Source: Trematomus loennbergii
Taxonomy: Eukaryota; Chordata; Actinopteri; Perciformes; Nototheniidae
Assembly (NCBI GenBank): GCA_012861695.1
Contig: JAAOOA010000189.1
Location: 354,501 to 418,500, forward strand
Reading direction: 5' to 3'
DNA: 64,000 bases
The notes under the pieces: model-generated
Databases searched by the model: none
Seen by the model: only the letters and a program-made list of their open reading frames with translations
What the model was told of the DNA's origin: nothing
Translations under genes and position numbers: made by a program
Part shown: in pieces, positions 34,600 through 47,100 of the stretch
Layout: each line of letters opens with the position of its first letter
How positions within the stretch are numbered: position 1 is the stretch's first letter

Positions 34600-34940
34600 A
34601 GGTAGGGTAGGTAAGTTTGAGAAACCGGCTCGAGATACACTTTTTGTTATATTCCATGGAATGCTCTTAACATCCCGATAGCAATGAATATCTTAAGTGC
34701 TTTGACAAAAAATCCATAAAAAATGTCATCTGTGGAAGCCGTAGTACTGTAAAAAGCACGACCTACCTGCCTGTCAGCCTTCCATCTGTGCACAAACTTA
34801 TCTCGTGCCCTCATTGGTCATGTGCGCGTTCGTGTGTGTTGGAGGAGGGGCTCTGTAAGGAAGTGGCAGATTTTCTCCGGTTGTGTATTTTCAAATTCTA
34901 GCGCACTCGAGCTGGTTTCTCAAACTTACCTACCCTACCT
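34600..34940. mobile_element. TTAA MITE (GGTAGGGTAGGTAAG family), complete
   Basis: 341 bp between TTAA at 34596-34599 and 34941-34944. The inverted ends are AGGTAGGGTAGGTAAGTTT and AAACTTACCTACCCTACCT. The paralogue at 8943-8946 is the empty site with one TTAA. Confidence 0.93.
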
Positions 34941-34944
34941 TTAA

Positions 34945-35230
34945 GTCCCTGTTCATTGTTTTCTATTTAAAGCAGATTTAATGATATCCTATGGACGCTG
35001 ATGTGTGGATGTTGTGTCGTCTTTTGATAACTTTGTTGAGCTTTTTTTAGCTGCATGTCTTTTTCTATATTACTGACATAGTGTGTGCTGGTTCAGCTGG
35101 TGAGGCTGGTTATGAAACAGAGGGAGGAGGTGCAGACAGGTGAGGGAAGGTGAAAGTATGAAGTCAGACTGCCAGACGCCATTTTACAGCTCGACACGAG
35201 GAGGAGAACAACAGGGTGAGTGTTAACACC
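34945..35230 (+). other. NLR-C-type gene leader region, copy 3
   Basis: Third copy of the 3716/8947 segment, with donor-like GGGTGAGTG near 35215. A broken NLR exon follows at 35660. Confidence 0.5.
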
Positions 35231-35332
35231 AGGATCTGCTTTCTAACACATTCATTATTTACTCTGTTTTACTGGATGTCAGAAAATAACTTCTTGGTTA
35301 AAAATCTGCGTCCTAGAGTCCATTGAGACTTC

Positions 35333-35441
<109 letters not shown>

Positions 35442-35659
35442 TCCTCCAGTCTTCAGTAATCCTCACACTCTACATGTTGGACTTTAAGCAAATAAAACAC
35501 AAATATGATGTTTAAACATGTGTTGTTCAAATGAATTTTAACAACAGAAACCCACAATCACGACTCAACAACTCTAAACATCTTTAATAAGGTGAACAGT
35601 CATAGATCAAAAGCTGCTCTTTAAATAAACTGATGTTTAAACATGTGTTGTTTCCACTG

Positions 35660-35763
35660 ACAGAGGCAGAGTCTACGGTCTCCATGTGGTCTCTGAAGAG
35701 TGACCGGTCTAAAGAGTGGCTTCCTCTAAACTTCAGTGATGAACCTGGACCCTCAGACACAAA
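35660..35763 (+). pseudogene. NLR-C small exon, degraded copy
   Basis: Matches 10028-10132 and encodes SMWSLKSDRSK and FSDEPGPSDTK before the GTAAGAG donor. The acceptor TTTCCACAG has become TTTCCACTG, and one base is missing near the start (GAGGCAG for GAGAGCAG), so the exon is unlikely to splice normally. Confidence 0.75.
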
Positions 35764-35789
35764 GTAAGAGTCTCTCCTGTAAACTTTTT

Positions 35790-37012
35790 ATTTTTTATTT
35801 AACTTTATTTAACCAGATAAAAACATTGAGATAAAATCTCATTTTCAATGCTGACCTGGCCAAGAAGGCAGCAACGTTACACATAACACAAACATATAAA
35901 ATACAGAGAACATAACTAAGAAAACAAAAGACGAAAAAGCAGTCACTACATTGTGCACATTAGGACAGTAAAAAAAGTACACTACTTGTTACTGCAAGAG
36001 CAGCTGGTGGTGAGGACTTCAGACAACTTCAATTTAAAACATGATATAGAGACAAGTGCCCTCAGTTTGAGGCGTGATTGAAGGTCATTCCAAGACCAAG
36101 GACCATAATAAGAAAGACTCCTTTTTCCAGCCTCAGTCCGCACAGCAGGAACCTGGAACCGTATCCAGGCACTGGATCTGAGGTTGTAAGAGTCGCAGAC
36201 TGGGGCAAATCTGACACATATGTAGAGTGGAAGCTTACCTAAAATGGCTTTATACATTAATAAAAACCAGTGCTGCATCGAGCACTGATTTCTGAGACCG
36301 AGAAATAAGCAAAATCAAAAACAGGGGAGTTCATCTCTTGACTATGGCTGTGAGTACGACCATTTAGAGAGTCATGACTTTGCTCATCAAAAATGTGACC
36401 AGCCTTTTTGAAGTGAGCATTAAAGGCATTAGACATACCATCTGAATCTGAAATAAAAGAATCACTGACCTTCAGTTTTTGTGGGAAACTAGAAACCTTC
36501 TTGTTCTGAAGTGATTTAATTGTTTTCCAGAACTTAGAATGGTCATTAAAACTATCAGTGGTTAAGCTCAGATAGTAATCAGCTTTAGCTTTTTTAATAA
36601 GGGAGAACATTTATTTCTGAGGACACGAAAAAGAAGCCAGTCATCACTAGTGTTAGACTTTCTAGCCAAGGACCATTGCTTATTTCGATCATGAATGAGA
36701 TCAGATAGTTCTCTAGTAAACCATGGAGTGTTCCTATTCTTAACTCTGAATTTTCTAAGGGGGGCATGTCTATTAATAATCGATAAAAAGTGATCAATAA
36801 AAAATTGGACGGCAACATCAACAGATGGAATTAACGCTGTGAAGTGCCATTTAACCTCCGCCAGATCGTGTAGGAAAGCCTGCTCAGAGAAGTGTTTGAA
36901 GCAGCGCCTGAGCACAATAAGGCCCTTGGCTTTGGGCAACTTAGTGCTCCTAACGCAAGCGATAGTGCAATGGTCACTGATATCATTAGGAAAAACACCA
37001 ACAGACACAAAC
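35790..37012 (-). mobile_element. L2 LINE, internally deleted copy
   Basis: The 3' tail and C-terminal segment (RTEAGKRSLSYYGPWSWNDL) match 10145-10630. At 36278 the sequence jumps to the linker and endonuclease end (NTPWFTRELSDLIHDRNKQW, NDISDHCTIACV), deleting the RT core. The 5' end joins DIRS RT at 37012/37013. Confidence 0.8.
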
Positions 37013-37760
37013 TTACCATCCTGTTCTGGACGTGTCCGTGAACACTGTGATGTAGGAGGTCACCCGTCCCAGTGGAGACCCCCTCCGGAGGTGGTCCGGA
37101 GACCCCCAAAACCGGAGGTTGCCCTCCACTGAGGGGGGGGGGATGGTCACCAGCCGTCGTTTGTGCCTCCAAACGCAGGCTGGAGAACCACCTCTGCAGG
37201 CGGCGCATATGTAGTAACCCCAGCGGGACCACCATGTGAGCAGCCGCCATGAGACCCAGAGTCTGCATGACAGTTAAAGCTGTCACTGTCGCCCCCTGTC
37301 GCAGCCTGTGCACCGCCCTGAGAAGGGGCGCACGTCTGCTCTCTGACAGGGTGGCACGCAGCGCGTCTGCATCGAGCACCACACCCAAATACAACGCCTG
37401 TTGGCGAGGTATGGGGGTGCTCTTTTTCCAATTGATCGCAAAACCTAATTTGGTAAGGTGTGTGATCAACTGTGCTGTGCAAAACATTGCCTGTTCCCGG
37501 GACCCAGCCATGACTATGAGGTCGTCTATGTAAAAGAAAACTCTCATGCTGTGTGCGCGCAGCGGTTGAGGCGCTGTGGCCACACATTTGCTGAATGTGC
37601 GTGGGGATAGGGAATAACCGAACGGCAGCCTGTTGTACTCGTAGGCTATTCCCTGGAAGGCAAAACGCAGATACTTCCTGTGCGCTGGAACAATTTCCAC
37701 ATGAAAGTACGCGTCTTTCAGGTCGATGGTGGTGAACACAGCTGAGCTTCCATTCCTCAT
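37013..37760 (-). pseudogene. DIRS reverse transcriptase with intact YIDD
   Basis: The frame from 37760 gives TTIDLKDAYFHVEIVPAHR, FAFQGIAYEYNRLPFGYSLS, FFYIDDLIVMA (YIDD codons at 37521-37532), LGFAINWKKSTPI and YLGVVLDADALRATLSE, about 248 codons without a break. Fingers, palm and thumb are readable. The frame then runs without a stop into L2 endonuclease-linker sequence to 36831, a chance chimera of 309 codons. The upstream RT start lies in another frame (37941-37147). Confidence 0.85.
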
Positions 37761-37915
37761 AACATTGTGTTAATGGGCAAGCCCTCAGCTGTGGGGCCGC
37801 AGCTATAAAGCTGTGATACTCTCTGATGACCCGCTCCGCCGAAAACTCCCCGTAAAGGGAAGATTTGCCCGTGGGGGGTCGAAACAGAAAGGGCCGATTA
37901 TCTATTGAGGACCCT

Positions 37916-38218
37916 CGAGGTTCAAGGTTCTTTATTGTCAAACTGACATAGCTACAGAGTAATTATGTTGTTGAAAATCTTATAGCAAGAGCAATACAAA
38001 AGAAAAATAGTTATAAAATAAAGTGAGCATGTGGAATAGTGCAGTACGAGTCTATATACAAGTTATTGGAATGATATATATTAGATATTAGATACATATT
38101 ACTGAGTAGCAGATGAATGTTTTGAAGTTGTTTCAGCAGTTCAATTGTTTAACAGTCTCACTGCCCGCGGGAAGAAACTGTCTCAGAATCTTCTTGTCTT
38201 TGCCAGGATGCTGCGCAC
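37916..38218 (-). mobile_element. LINE 3' fragment inside DIRS copy B
   Basis: GGTTCAAGGTTCTTTATTGT at one side and CAGTCTCACTGCCCGCGGGA near the other are fish LINE 3' UTR signatures. DIRS coding resumes on both sides. Confidence 0.65.
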
Positions 38219-38689
38219 CCTGAACGCACCGCCGCACGCTCACGTGTGAGCGCACGCTCCATCATAATGCTATTTCCATCACTACGGAAAACAGCATTAA
38301 CCGGAGCTTTTACAAGCGTAGTTGTCTTACTAAGGCCCCTGAATGCACCGCCACGCGCCCCTTTACAAGTGCGGGCGTTGCTATAATGCAGCCCCTACCA
38401 CTATGGTAAACAGCATTATTTGCAGTCTTAGCTTCAGGCATAGAGTGTTTTCTAACAGAAAAACGTCGGCCATAATGTCCCTGTACCTGCATCGCACCAT
38501 AATAGCGCTGCCTGCAGTTTATCACTCTCATCTGCGCACTCCCACTAGCCTCCTCCCTAACAGGAGCTACAGCTGGGGCGGCGAGTGGGGAATTGCTACA
38601 GTCATCAACATGTGCAAGTGTATTGTGGAAACAAAGGACACTCAGACTTGGATATAGATCAACACCATCTTTATTTTTAAAAGTTTTGA

Positions 38690-39650
38690 CAGGGATCTGG
38701 GCATTAAATAGGCAGTCAACTCCGCGAAGATGGAGCTCCCCACCCGGGTGCTCTGCTGTTGCGGAGCCTGCCTCGGTCGGGCAGCCCTTCCCCGTGACTG
38801 CCGGTATGCCGGTGCCACGGGGTGGGCCGTAGAGGTGGAGGGCGCCGCAGCTACGGGACCCCCGTGCCGGCGCCTCTCCCTCCGCTTCACTGTCGCACTA
38901 CGCTCCCTCCCCTGCATGGCAATGCGAGGGGGGCACGTAGCGGGGCCTGAGGAGGAGCCAGCGATAGCATGCGGCTAAGCTGGACTCTCTCCTCCTTCTT
39001 AGATAGGGCCGTGAGCCCTAGCCACACGTGACGAGACGCCACTGTGGCCAGGGAAATCATCCGCCCTGCTGCGGTGGCCACGCCATAAATCAGATTATTC
39101 ATCTGACTAACAGCGCGGTCCGAATAATCGCTCTCATCCTGAGACGGGAGGGCGGGGGCGTCTGCCTGAGGGGTGATCAGGAAGACGCCAACACGCCAAG
39201 ATTATCGGCCGCAGCCGCCATCTGCTTACCGAGCTTTAACAACTTATACAGATATTCCAGGTGTCTCCGTCCCGGGGCAGCGGGGGCAGAGGACGTTTAC
39301 CCTCCGCCCAACCAGCCGCGGAAGCAGATGGGCCGCCAGGCTCTCATCGAGGGGGGGGGCACACCTGGACATGTCGTGTCCGAGCGATCCACCACCTTAA
39401 CGATACCCGCCATGGCGGCTATCGGGGCCTTCGTTTTTAATGGCTGCTGCCATGTCGCCTCCACACACCGCCATACCTCTGGCAGCTGGGGCGAACGTCG
39501 TCGAGCTCCAGATCCTCCGACTCCTCCTGCGGGGTAGCCCTCGCTAGGAAGTGCTGCCCACGATGCTCTCGTGTGAGCCGCGGGATCATCTGGCAGTCTG
39601 GGCATGTCGGCGTCGGGCCCATATTACCCACCGCGTGGTCAGGCCCCAAG
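38690..39650 (-). pseudogene. DIRS gag-like region, copy B
   Basis: Minus-strand frames include CPDCQMIPRLTREHRGQHF and a Pro/Ala/Arg-rich end (APSTSTAHPVAPAYRQSRGR). The latter matches copy C (54569 onward). DIRS ORF1 is poorly conserved between lineages, so assignment rests on position and the match between copies. Frames are broken. Confidence 0.55.
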
Positions 39651-39935
39651 GACGTGAAGCAGAAGGGTAATTAGATTCGGGCATTTCGGGCAGGTCCTAC
39701 ACTTTACTCTCTCTTTCTCAATCGTCTCGAAGCTCGTGGAATCACTTACGCTTGCTGAAGAGAAAAAGGATGATAGTCAGGAGGCGAGGCCTCCTTTTAT
39801 ACGGTGTGATGCGCGCGCATTCAGGTAGGCCCGCCCTAGGCCGGCTACGTCTATAGAAGTCTCAGTGGGAGAATGCACGCAGGATAAGGTAGTACCCATA
39901 GAGTCCAGTAGAGGGCGGAGCCTGTGAGAGATAAA

Positions 39936-40172
39936 CTACGGTTCTATGAGTCCCGGATGACCGCCAGAGGCGGTGCTTTAGCACTGGATATATCCATCGC
40001 GCGCATGCGCAGCTCGAGTACCAATAACAACAAAGTCACCTGTGACCCACGTGACACCGGCTATATCAGCCGGTGTTGTCAGAGGATCTGTTCCCAGAAT
40101 CTTCTCGCGAGCACACAAGAGTTCTGAGTGACAGGAAACTCTGGCGGTCATCCGGGACTCATAGAACCGTAG
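39936..40172. repeat. 34-bp perfect inverted repeat at the DIRS-2 left end
   Basis: 39936-39969 is the exact reverse complement of 40139-40172 (starts CTACGGTTCTATGAGTCCCG). The arms enclose about 170 bp of terminal-repeat sequence. A hairpin TAGTTAC-AGCC-GTAACTA overlaps at 40170-40187. It looks like a partial extra terminus placed before the true one. Confidence 0.9.
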
Positions 40173-40313
40173 TTACAGCCGTAACTATCGTTCTATTTCG
40201 TCCCTACTGACCGCCAGAGGCGGTGCTTTAGCACTGGGTGACTTATACCAACCATGTCATGAAGAATCCAAGCCCTTGCTCACTACTGGAAGCAGCGGAG
40301 CTCGGCAAAAGGA

Positions 40314-41114
40314 CTACGCCCAAGAATGGGGAGTGGCGACATTAACCCGATAACAACTGGAGAATGTGCCAGAAGACGCCCACGACGCCGCGGCGCAGAT
40401 GGTCTCCAGGGGCGCCCCTCTCAGGGCAGCCCAAGATGTTGAGATGCTCCTTGCAGAGTGGCATCTCAGGCCAGATGGCAGGGGGCGGCCACTGGCCCCG
40501 TAGGCATGTGAGATGGTATCGACAACCCAGTGGGCAGCCACTGGTAGAGGGCACACCTCCTTTAGTGCCGCTATGGCAAAAACAAGAGGTGCCCCGACTG
40601 CCGTATCCAGGCAGTAGCCTCAATATTCGCCCTTTGGGCACCCACAGGGCACAGCAACTTCGACGTGCCGTTCTCCTGAATGTCAAAGCGTGCCAGCTGG
40701 GCAGGCTGATTTAAGTGGGTTTGTGGAAGCACCCTGTGCAGGAATGACGAGGGCAACACCTGAGAGTCCCACCTCGGGCATGTATCGTTTATGGAGAGGA
40801 CATGTAACTCCCCAACTTGCTTCCCTGAGGCCATGTCAAGCAGAAATGCTGCCTTCGTGGGCAGCCACCAAAGCCCCACCTGGGCCAGGGCTCGAAGGGA
40901 GGAGATGATAGGGCATCCAGCAGCAGGGGCAGGTCCCAAGCCGGAGCCCTCGGGGTGCTAGGGGGACGCCGCCGTAAAGCCCCTCTTGGCGCAGTCGACC
41001 CGAACATGTCGGGCAGAAATAGCAGCCACATACATTCAGAGTGGAGTGAGAACGTTCACTATCTAGAAGGGACTGCCGTCTGGGCAACAGTGTACCTGCT
41101 GTCCCAACGAACAC
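40314..41114 (-). pseudogene. Tyrosine recombinase, DIRS second family
   Basis: Fragments in several frames follow the recombinase order: HSTLNVCGCYFCPTCSG (core-binding region), TKAAFLLDMASGKQVGELHV (the first-Arg region with Lys-Gln in place of the usual KR-S), then CHSARSIS (H-x-x-R) and FSSCYRVNVATP (Tyr). Frameshifts separate these blocks and the first Arg looks substituted, so it is inactive. Confidence 0.7.
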
Positions 41115-41362
41115 GCATATTCTTGCCCCTCAGTTGGGGTAGAAAGTGCGTGAAATAAAATCCGCCGACTTTCTTGCTCACGAGAAAGTACGCAGAGTAG
41201 AACCCCCTGGGCTAAGCAGAGGGTCTACTGGCTCGATTGCCTCCTTGGGCAGAAGGACGGACAACCCTTGGGCTAGAGCTAGGGCATCTGCCGGATCGCT
41301 GACGATTGTCATTTTGGCCCGGCCGAAGGCTAGGGGCCGGAACTGCGGTTCGTACCCCTGGG
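41115..41362 (-). pseudogene. RT N-terminal scrap, DIRS second family
   Basis: Minus-strand frames include LSVLLPKEAIEPVDPL and GFYSAYFLVSKK, the start of a DIRS RT domain. What follows (GKNMRVRWDS) resembles RNase H, so nearly all of RT is deleted. Confidence 0.6.
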
Positions 41363-42580
41363 TTAAGGTGAAAACCACCCAAGGGCCGGAAGTACAGACA
41401 GCCCAGTAGCTGAGCTGCTGCTGGGTGGAGGCCGGTAAGGCTCTGAGGCACGAGGCCGCCTAGAAGGCCGGCAGCCGGGGGCACAACGGATGAGTGGGCC
41501 GCTGGGACCTGCGCAGACCACCACTGTAAGCTGGTGGCTGAGTGCGGCTGCTAGAGGGGCCCCTGGGCCTGCTGGGAGTGGGCACAGGCCTATAAAGACC
41601 CGAGAGCTGCTGCCTGGTCTGCCTAGCTTGGGCAGCACGCTCCAGTGCAGCTGCCCCAAACAGCTCCCATGGCTCGACTGGCACACTACGGAGGACATGT
41701 CTCCGACAGTGGTGACTAAGCAGGCCAAACCTGGCGACGAGTCTGCACCATAAGGACATGACTCGTCCCAATTCCCTAGCATTAGGGCAAAGGCTTGCAG
41801 TGATGCATCACTGAGGCCCAGCAAAGAAGGCTCAGCCGGAGCCTGCTGCAGAGAGGTAGAGACAGCCAGTATCAGATGGGAGAGGGAGTTCCTGTGCCGC
41901 TGTGTCATAGGCCTTACAGAGCAGTTCGTTTGTGACCCTGCACTGAGGCCGAGGGCACCTGGCATACGGGGCCAGAATCGGGGAGGCGATGGCAGGCTCA
42001 ATGGATGGCAAGCGACCCAGCCCCACCCTCGCCGGATCCTGCATGGCAGCAGAGTGGGAGAGGGCCCTGGTGTCTCTCTAGCATGCATGGAGCTCCCTCA
42101 GGTACTCCTCTAAAGGAAGAACAGTGGGAGTGAAAGGGGCAGGGTTATGCCTGAAGAAGGCACTAGCCTGGGTCGGCCTGCGGAACCTGAAGCTGCAAGA
42201 GTACCAGGGCCGCACGAATAATGGCCGCCATGGAGCCGTCCTCCGTGCCCTGCAAAGAGCTCTGAGTAGAGGAGTGGGAAGCCTCTTCGGGGGTGAGCGG
42301 GGCCCCCCCCCCCCTTTCAAGAAGAGGTTCAGCCGGAGCCGCTAGCGACATGGCATCCTCAAGCAGAGGTGTGGCAACCGAAGGCAGGCCAGGCTGCAAG
42401 CTAGTAGCCCCCACACCGGCCTCTGGCTGAAGGGCCAACAGGAGCGGCTTTGTCTGCTCCATGATGGCAGCTAACCGATCCACCTTAGGGGACAGCCCAC
42501 ATGAATGAGCCATTCTGTGGGTAGCCAGATGCAGCGTAGCCGGGAGCGGGTGCGGGAACACAGCCTGCACCAGCTACCTG
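41363..42580 (-). pseudogene. gag-like ORF, DIRS second family
   Basis: A GC-rich open region with frames such as PKVDRLAAIMEQTKPLLLAL and a Pro/Ser-rich 241-codon stretch (42088-41363). The position upstream of RT fits DIRS ORF1. No zinc knuckle or other motif was recognised. Confidence 0.5.
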
Positions 42581-42589
42581 TTTAACGGA

Positions 42590-43012
42590 AAGAGTAGAGC
42601 TGTGCTGCTACTCGCTGAACAGAAAGAGGGATGTAACTACACCCACGTTACCGGCAGAGGGAGCAGGAGCGAGAGCACTGCCTTCACCTAGCTGGATTAA
42701 TAAACAAGGCAGTCTAGCGTCTACCAGGAGCGGGGGCGAGAACACTGCCTTCACTGGTTAAGTTCGAGACGAATGCCAGATGCAGCGTAACCGGGAGCGG
42801 GGTGCGAGAACACAGCCTTCACCAGTTACCTGCTGAATGGAAAGAGTAGAGCAATGCTCCTACTCGCCGAACACGAGAGGGGTGTAATGTCCTACACCCG
42901 CGTTACTAGCAGAGGGAGCGGGGAGCGAGAGCACTGCCTTCACCTAGCTGAGTAAATGAAAGTGCAAGGCTACTAGCAGAGGGAGCGAGAGCACTGCCTT
43001 CACCTAGCTGGA
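42590..43012 (-). repeat. Leader with degenerate tandem units of DIRS-2
   Basis: At least six loose units of about 60-70 bp sharing AGGGAGCGGGAGCGAGA-type and ACTGCCTTCACCTAGCTG motifs. They continue at 48207-48480 beyond the inserted TTAA element. A SINE/LINE-tail scrap (CACACACAGTGAAGATTGTT) is at 48504-48550. Likely the untranslated leader. Confidence 0.65.
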
Positions 43013-44116
43013 TTAACCTCTTAAGCACGGCGGTCCCCCCATTGGACCCCTCCCACCGTTTTATTTTCGAGATAATGTCTCAGGGCTTCTTAACATTTAT
43101 GAAACTATTAATGTGTAGCACCAGATTAACGGGAAGAATCTCAGCTAACTGAAGATATGAACCATTTTTACCAAAACAAAACACAAGTCTCATAAGAAGC
43201 GTCTAAATGACCCCTGAGCGAAAAAATTCTAACGCACTGCGGCACACAATTCAAGATAAAGATACCCTTATTACTTATCGTAGCTGCACATACAATATAG
43301 CCGATTAAAGCTGAGACTCCACTGATTATTTAGGTATAGTATCATCACTGAGCGATCCGAACTTGCGACAGGGGAAGCAAACACAGACATCACAACACGT
43401 ACCTTTACGGAGCTTTTATGGCAGATCGTCTCACCGTAGCTGTCAATTAGGTCTAAAGACGTGTTCAATGGCATTAAAACGAAAAAAAAAATGCTACAAC
43501 TGTTGATCCATAGGTTGATAATGTACCTGTGCCTTTGAAGAAATTATTTATAATCCATAATTCCATTTTTTATGTAAAAATCGGAGTGGAAAAGTTAGCT
43601 GCTAATGGTAGCCACCAGAGTGTATGCAGCTTCCGGTTTTGGTAACGCGTCACTCTCACTCCTTATTTGTTAACGTTTTGGTGTGTATATAACTTTCCCT
43701 CGATTCCATTGGCTCTGATTGATTGATTGATTGAAAAGTTTATTAACAGCTTGTATATTGGGTACAGTACAGCTCAAAACATACAATTGTTAAGGGGATG
43801 CAGACCAGAGAAAGACTTTCGTCTTGTTTACATCAGGGTCCCCCATTTCCAAATCATCATATCATTTAAGACATATAAGACATATTTGACATACAGATGG
43901 CTTATTTACAATTTACATACAGGTGTTTTTTTACATACAGATGGCTTATTTACAATTTTCATTTTAGATTAGAGTATATACATAGATGGGGGGGGGAAGC
44001 TGTCCATTGTACGACAGGTTGAGATTTGTACCATTACCGGGGCCAGTTTTGCAATGCTCTCCCCCGAAGGTGCTCTTTAAGAGAGGTTTTGAAGGTAAGT
44101 ATAGTTTTACTTTCCT

Positions 44117-47100
44117 TTACAGTTGTGGGAAGAGCATTCCACCTTGATGTGGCATAATTGCGAAACGTGTATTCCCCTTTTTTGTGCCAAATCTGGGTTT
44201 TACATGATTTGTAGAGCTCCCTCTGGTGTTATGATCATGGTATTCCTTGACCTTTGGGAAGAATTTTGACATGTACATGGGTACCATAGAGGTGTAGTGG
44301 ATCTTGTAGACCAGGCCCATTGCAAGTAGCTGTACTCTGTCATCTACTCTAAGCCATCCTAGGTTGTCAAAGTGGGCAGAGGTGAGGTGGGTTCTAGATG
44401 AAAGGTCAAGCAGTAGTCTGACCAGTTTATTTTGCGATGTTTGAAGTTTTATTTTTAGCGCCTTGGAGGTGCTATGGTACCATGACGTGCAAGCATAGTC
44501 ATAGTACCCTTGAATGAGTGCTCCTGCCAGAGTTTTCAGGGTGTTTTTGTTTACCAGAGAGGAGATCCGGTATAGGAATCTAGTTCTTTGATTGACTTTT
44601 TTTATTACATTGGATGCCATTTTGTCACAGGAGAGGTTTGCCTCAAGAATAGATCCTAGGTATGTAATTTCCTTCTTACTTGTGACAATAATGTCACCCA
44701 CTGCAACTGAGAAGTCTTCGGATTTGCTGAGATTATGTTTCGAACCGAAGAGAATGGACTCTGTTTTACCCAGGTGTAATGATAATTTATTATCAGCGAG
44801 CCAGGTGCAGATTCTGCCGAGCTCGGAGCTGAGGGTTTTTTCAACCTGCAATCTGCTCCTGTCAGAGACCAGCAGGGCTGAGTCGTCCGCGAACAGGAAC
44901 AAGTTGCAGTCACATGCTGATGACATGTCATTTGCATAAATTAGGAACAGTAACGGACCTAATATGCTTCCTTGTGGAACACCACAGCTCACTGGGAGGG
45001 GGGGGGACAGAGTACCGTTTACCTCCACCATTTGTTCTCTCCCCTCCAGGTAGGATTGCATCCAGCTCACCGATAGTTTATCAAAACCAATTGCTTTTAG
45101 CTTGTCAATCAGAATGGGGTGATTGACAGTGTCGAAAGCCTTTTGTAGGTCCAGCATCACCATGCCGCAGTATTTACCCTCGTCCACCTCTTGTTTGATG
45201 TGGTCGTTCAAATAAAGAAGGCATGTGTCAGTGGAGTGGGATGTTCTAAAGCCAGATTGAAATTCATAGATTAGTTTCTTTTCCGCGAGGTACTTTTCGA
45301 CCTGTTCATATACTATCTTTTCCATGACTTTCGAGATGGAGGTAAGTATAGAAACAGGGCGGTAGTTGCTTGGGTCCAATTTGCTGCCCTTTTTGTGCAG
45401 GGGGGTTACTCTTGCAATTTTGAAGTCTTTGGGTACTTTTCCCTGTTTTATGGAGAGGTTAATTATGTGAGCTATGACTGGTGAGATGGCGGTTGATGTG
45501 TCTCTGAGGAATTTGGAGGGGATATTGTGTGGCCAGTGGCCTTGTTAGGTTTGAGGGCGCTCAGTTTAATGAGTACCTCTGCTGTTGTTACCCTTGCTAG
45601 ACTGAAATCATCTTTGCGTACCCCTAGGTTTTTGTAGTAGGTCATGATGTGATCTACTCCAAAAAGCCCTGAGTGGGAGGGTAATTTATTTACAAGAGTT
45701 GTGGCTATGTTTGTGAAAAAAATTTCAAGTACTTGGCCACATCCAGTTTGTCTGTGATGAGCCTGTTATCTGTCTTTATGTTTAAGTTTGAAAATCTCGT
45801 TTTGAGTTTTTTACTGCAGCCAAGCTGGTTATTGAGTAATTTCCAAAGTTCACGGGGTTTATTTTTGTTTTCCTCAGTTTTGACATTGATGAAATTCTTT
45901 TTGGCAGTTTTGATCATGGAGCTTACGTCATTTCTTAGTCTGTTTCTTTCAATTTTTAGTTCAGTCACGTGGGCCTGGAGTTCACTGCTCGTGCTTTTGG
46001 AAAGCATTGACTGACTTTTATGAAACTCAGAGCATTTTTTGTCTCTGGTTTTCATGGCGGTCAGTATGCCGGAGTGCATCCACGGCTCAGCGCGATTTTT
46101 TACCCTGGTTGTTCTTAGGGGGGCCAAATCATTGAGTATTGCAGAGAATTTGTTTTTGAAACCAAGCCATGTTTCTTCAACTTGTGTACCACTGAGCTCA
46201 TCTGACCAGTTAGGCTCTCCAGTTCTAGGTTAAAGGCCTCGCTAGAGTAGTTTTTGAGGTCTCTAGATATGACTGTTTTGTGACAGCCGGCCTTTTGTTT
46301 TAGCTTTTTGCGGGTACAGAATATCATATAATGATCACTTAAACCGCAGGCTATAACCCCTTTACTGGAGATCCTGGACCTGTCAGAGGTCAGAATGAGA
46401 TCAATGGTAGTTTGTGTTGTTTCACATACCCGGGTGGGTTGGGTGATTAGCTGGCTGAAGCCGTGCAGATCACAAATCCTACTGAAGGACTTGAAGACGG
46501 ACGTGTCTTTACGTTGCATATCCGTGTTCCAGTCTCCAATAATAATTGTCTCTACATCCCCCACATCAGCCAAACACCCATCTAATGTATCATAAAAGTC
46601 ACTCTGTTCCGGTGGTCTATAGATTGTCCCGACTATTACAGATTTAGCATTGTCAAAAAGAATTTCAACCCACACAGATTCAATATTTTCATGATGCAGG
46701 TCAGTAGGTTTTTGAAATTGGTGTCTTTATGTATGTACATGCAGACGCCACCTCCATTCACGTTCCTGTCCCTTCTCACTACAAGATAATCTTCAATTTC
46801 AATCTCTGAATCTGTAATGGAATTGTCCAATTTGGTCTCAGAAAAGCATAATATGCTTGCCTTACCGTTCATGAATAGTTGCCTGAGTTCAGCCAGTTTG
46901 TGTCTCAGGCTGTTAGTGTTCAGATGAAAAATATGTAGTCCATTTTTGTTGCTTAAATGCACAATGTCGTCAGCTTGCAGATATTTGTCTTTGTCCGTTA
47001 CAGCAACCGGCTTGCGGCCTGCCGTGGTGCTTGGAGCAGTGGGGTGGTGGGGGGAGGGAGGCTCCATTGTAGCTTTAGCCGTTGATATGCTAGCAGGGTG

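Larger units (their letters stand above)
37013..39935 (-). mobile_element. DIRS-1-type retrotransposon, copy B (5' two-thirds)
   Basis: Minus-strand order is terminal repeat (39935-39750), gag-like region (39650-38690), spacer with short repeats (38500-38220), LINE scrap, then RT (37760-37013). RNase H and recombinase are missing. The terminus includes CCTCCTTTTATACGG (TATAAAAGGAGG core on the minus strand). Confidence 0.85.

Noticed and set aside
41363..42088. 241-codon Pro/Ser-rich frame as a novel host gene
   Set aside because: It lies between DIRS-2 leader and RT/recombinase on the same strand, so a gag-like element region is the simpler reading.
42590..43012. Regularly spaced repeats resembling a CRISPR array
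   Set aside because: Units are degenerate, lack unique spacers and lie in a eukaryotic DIRS leader.
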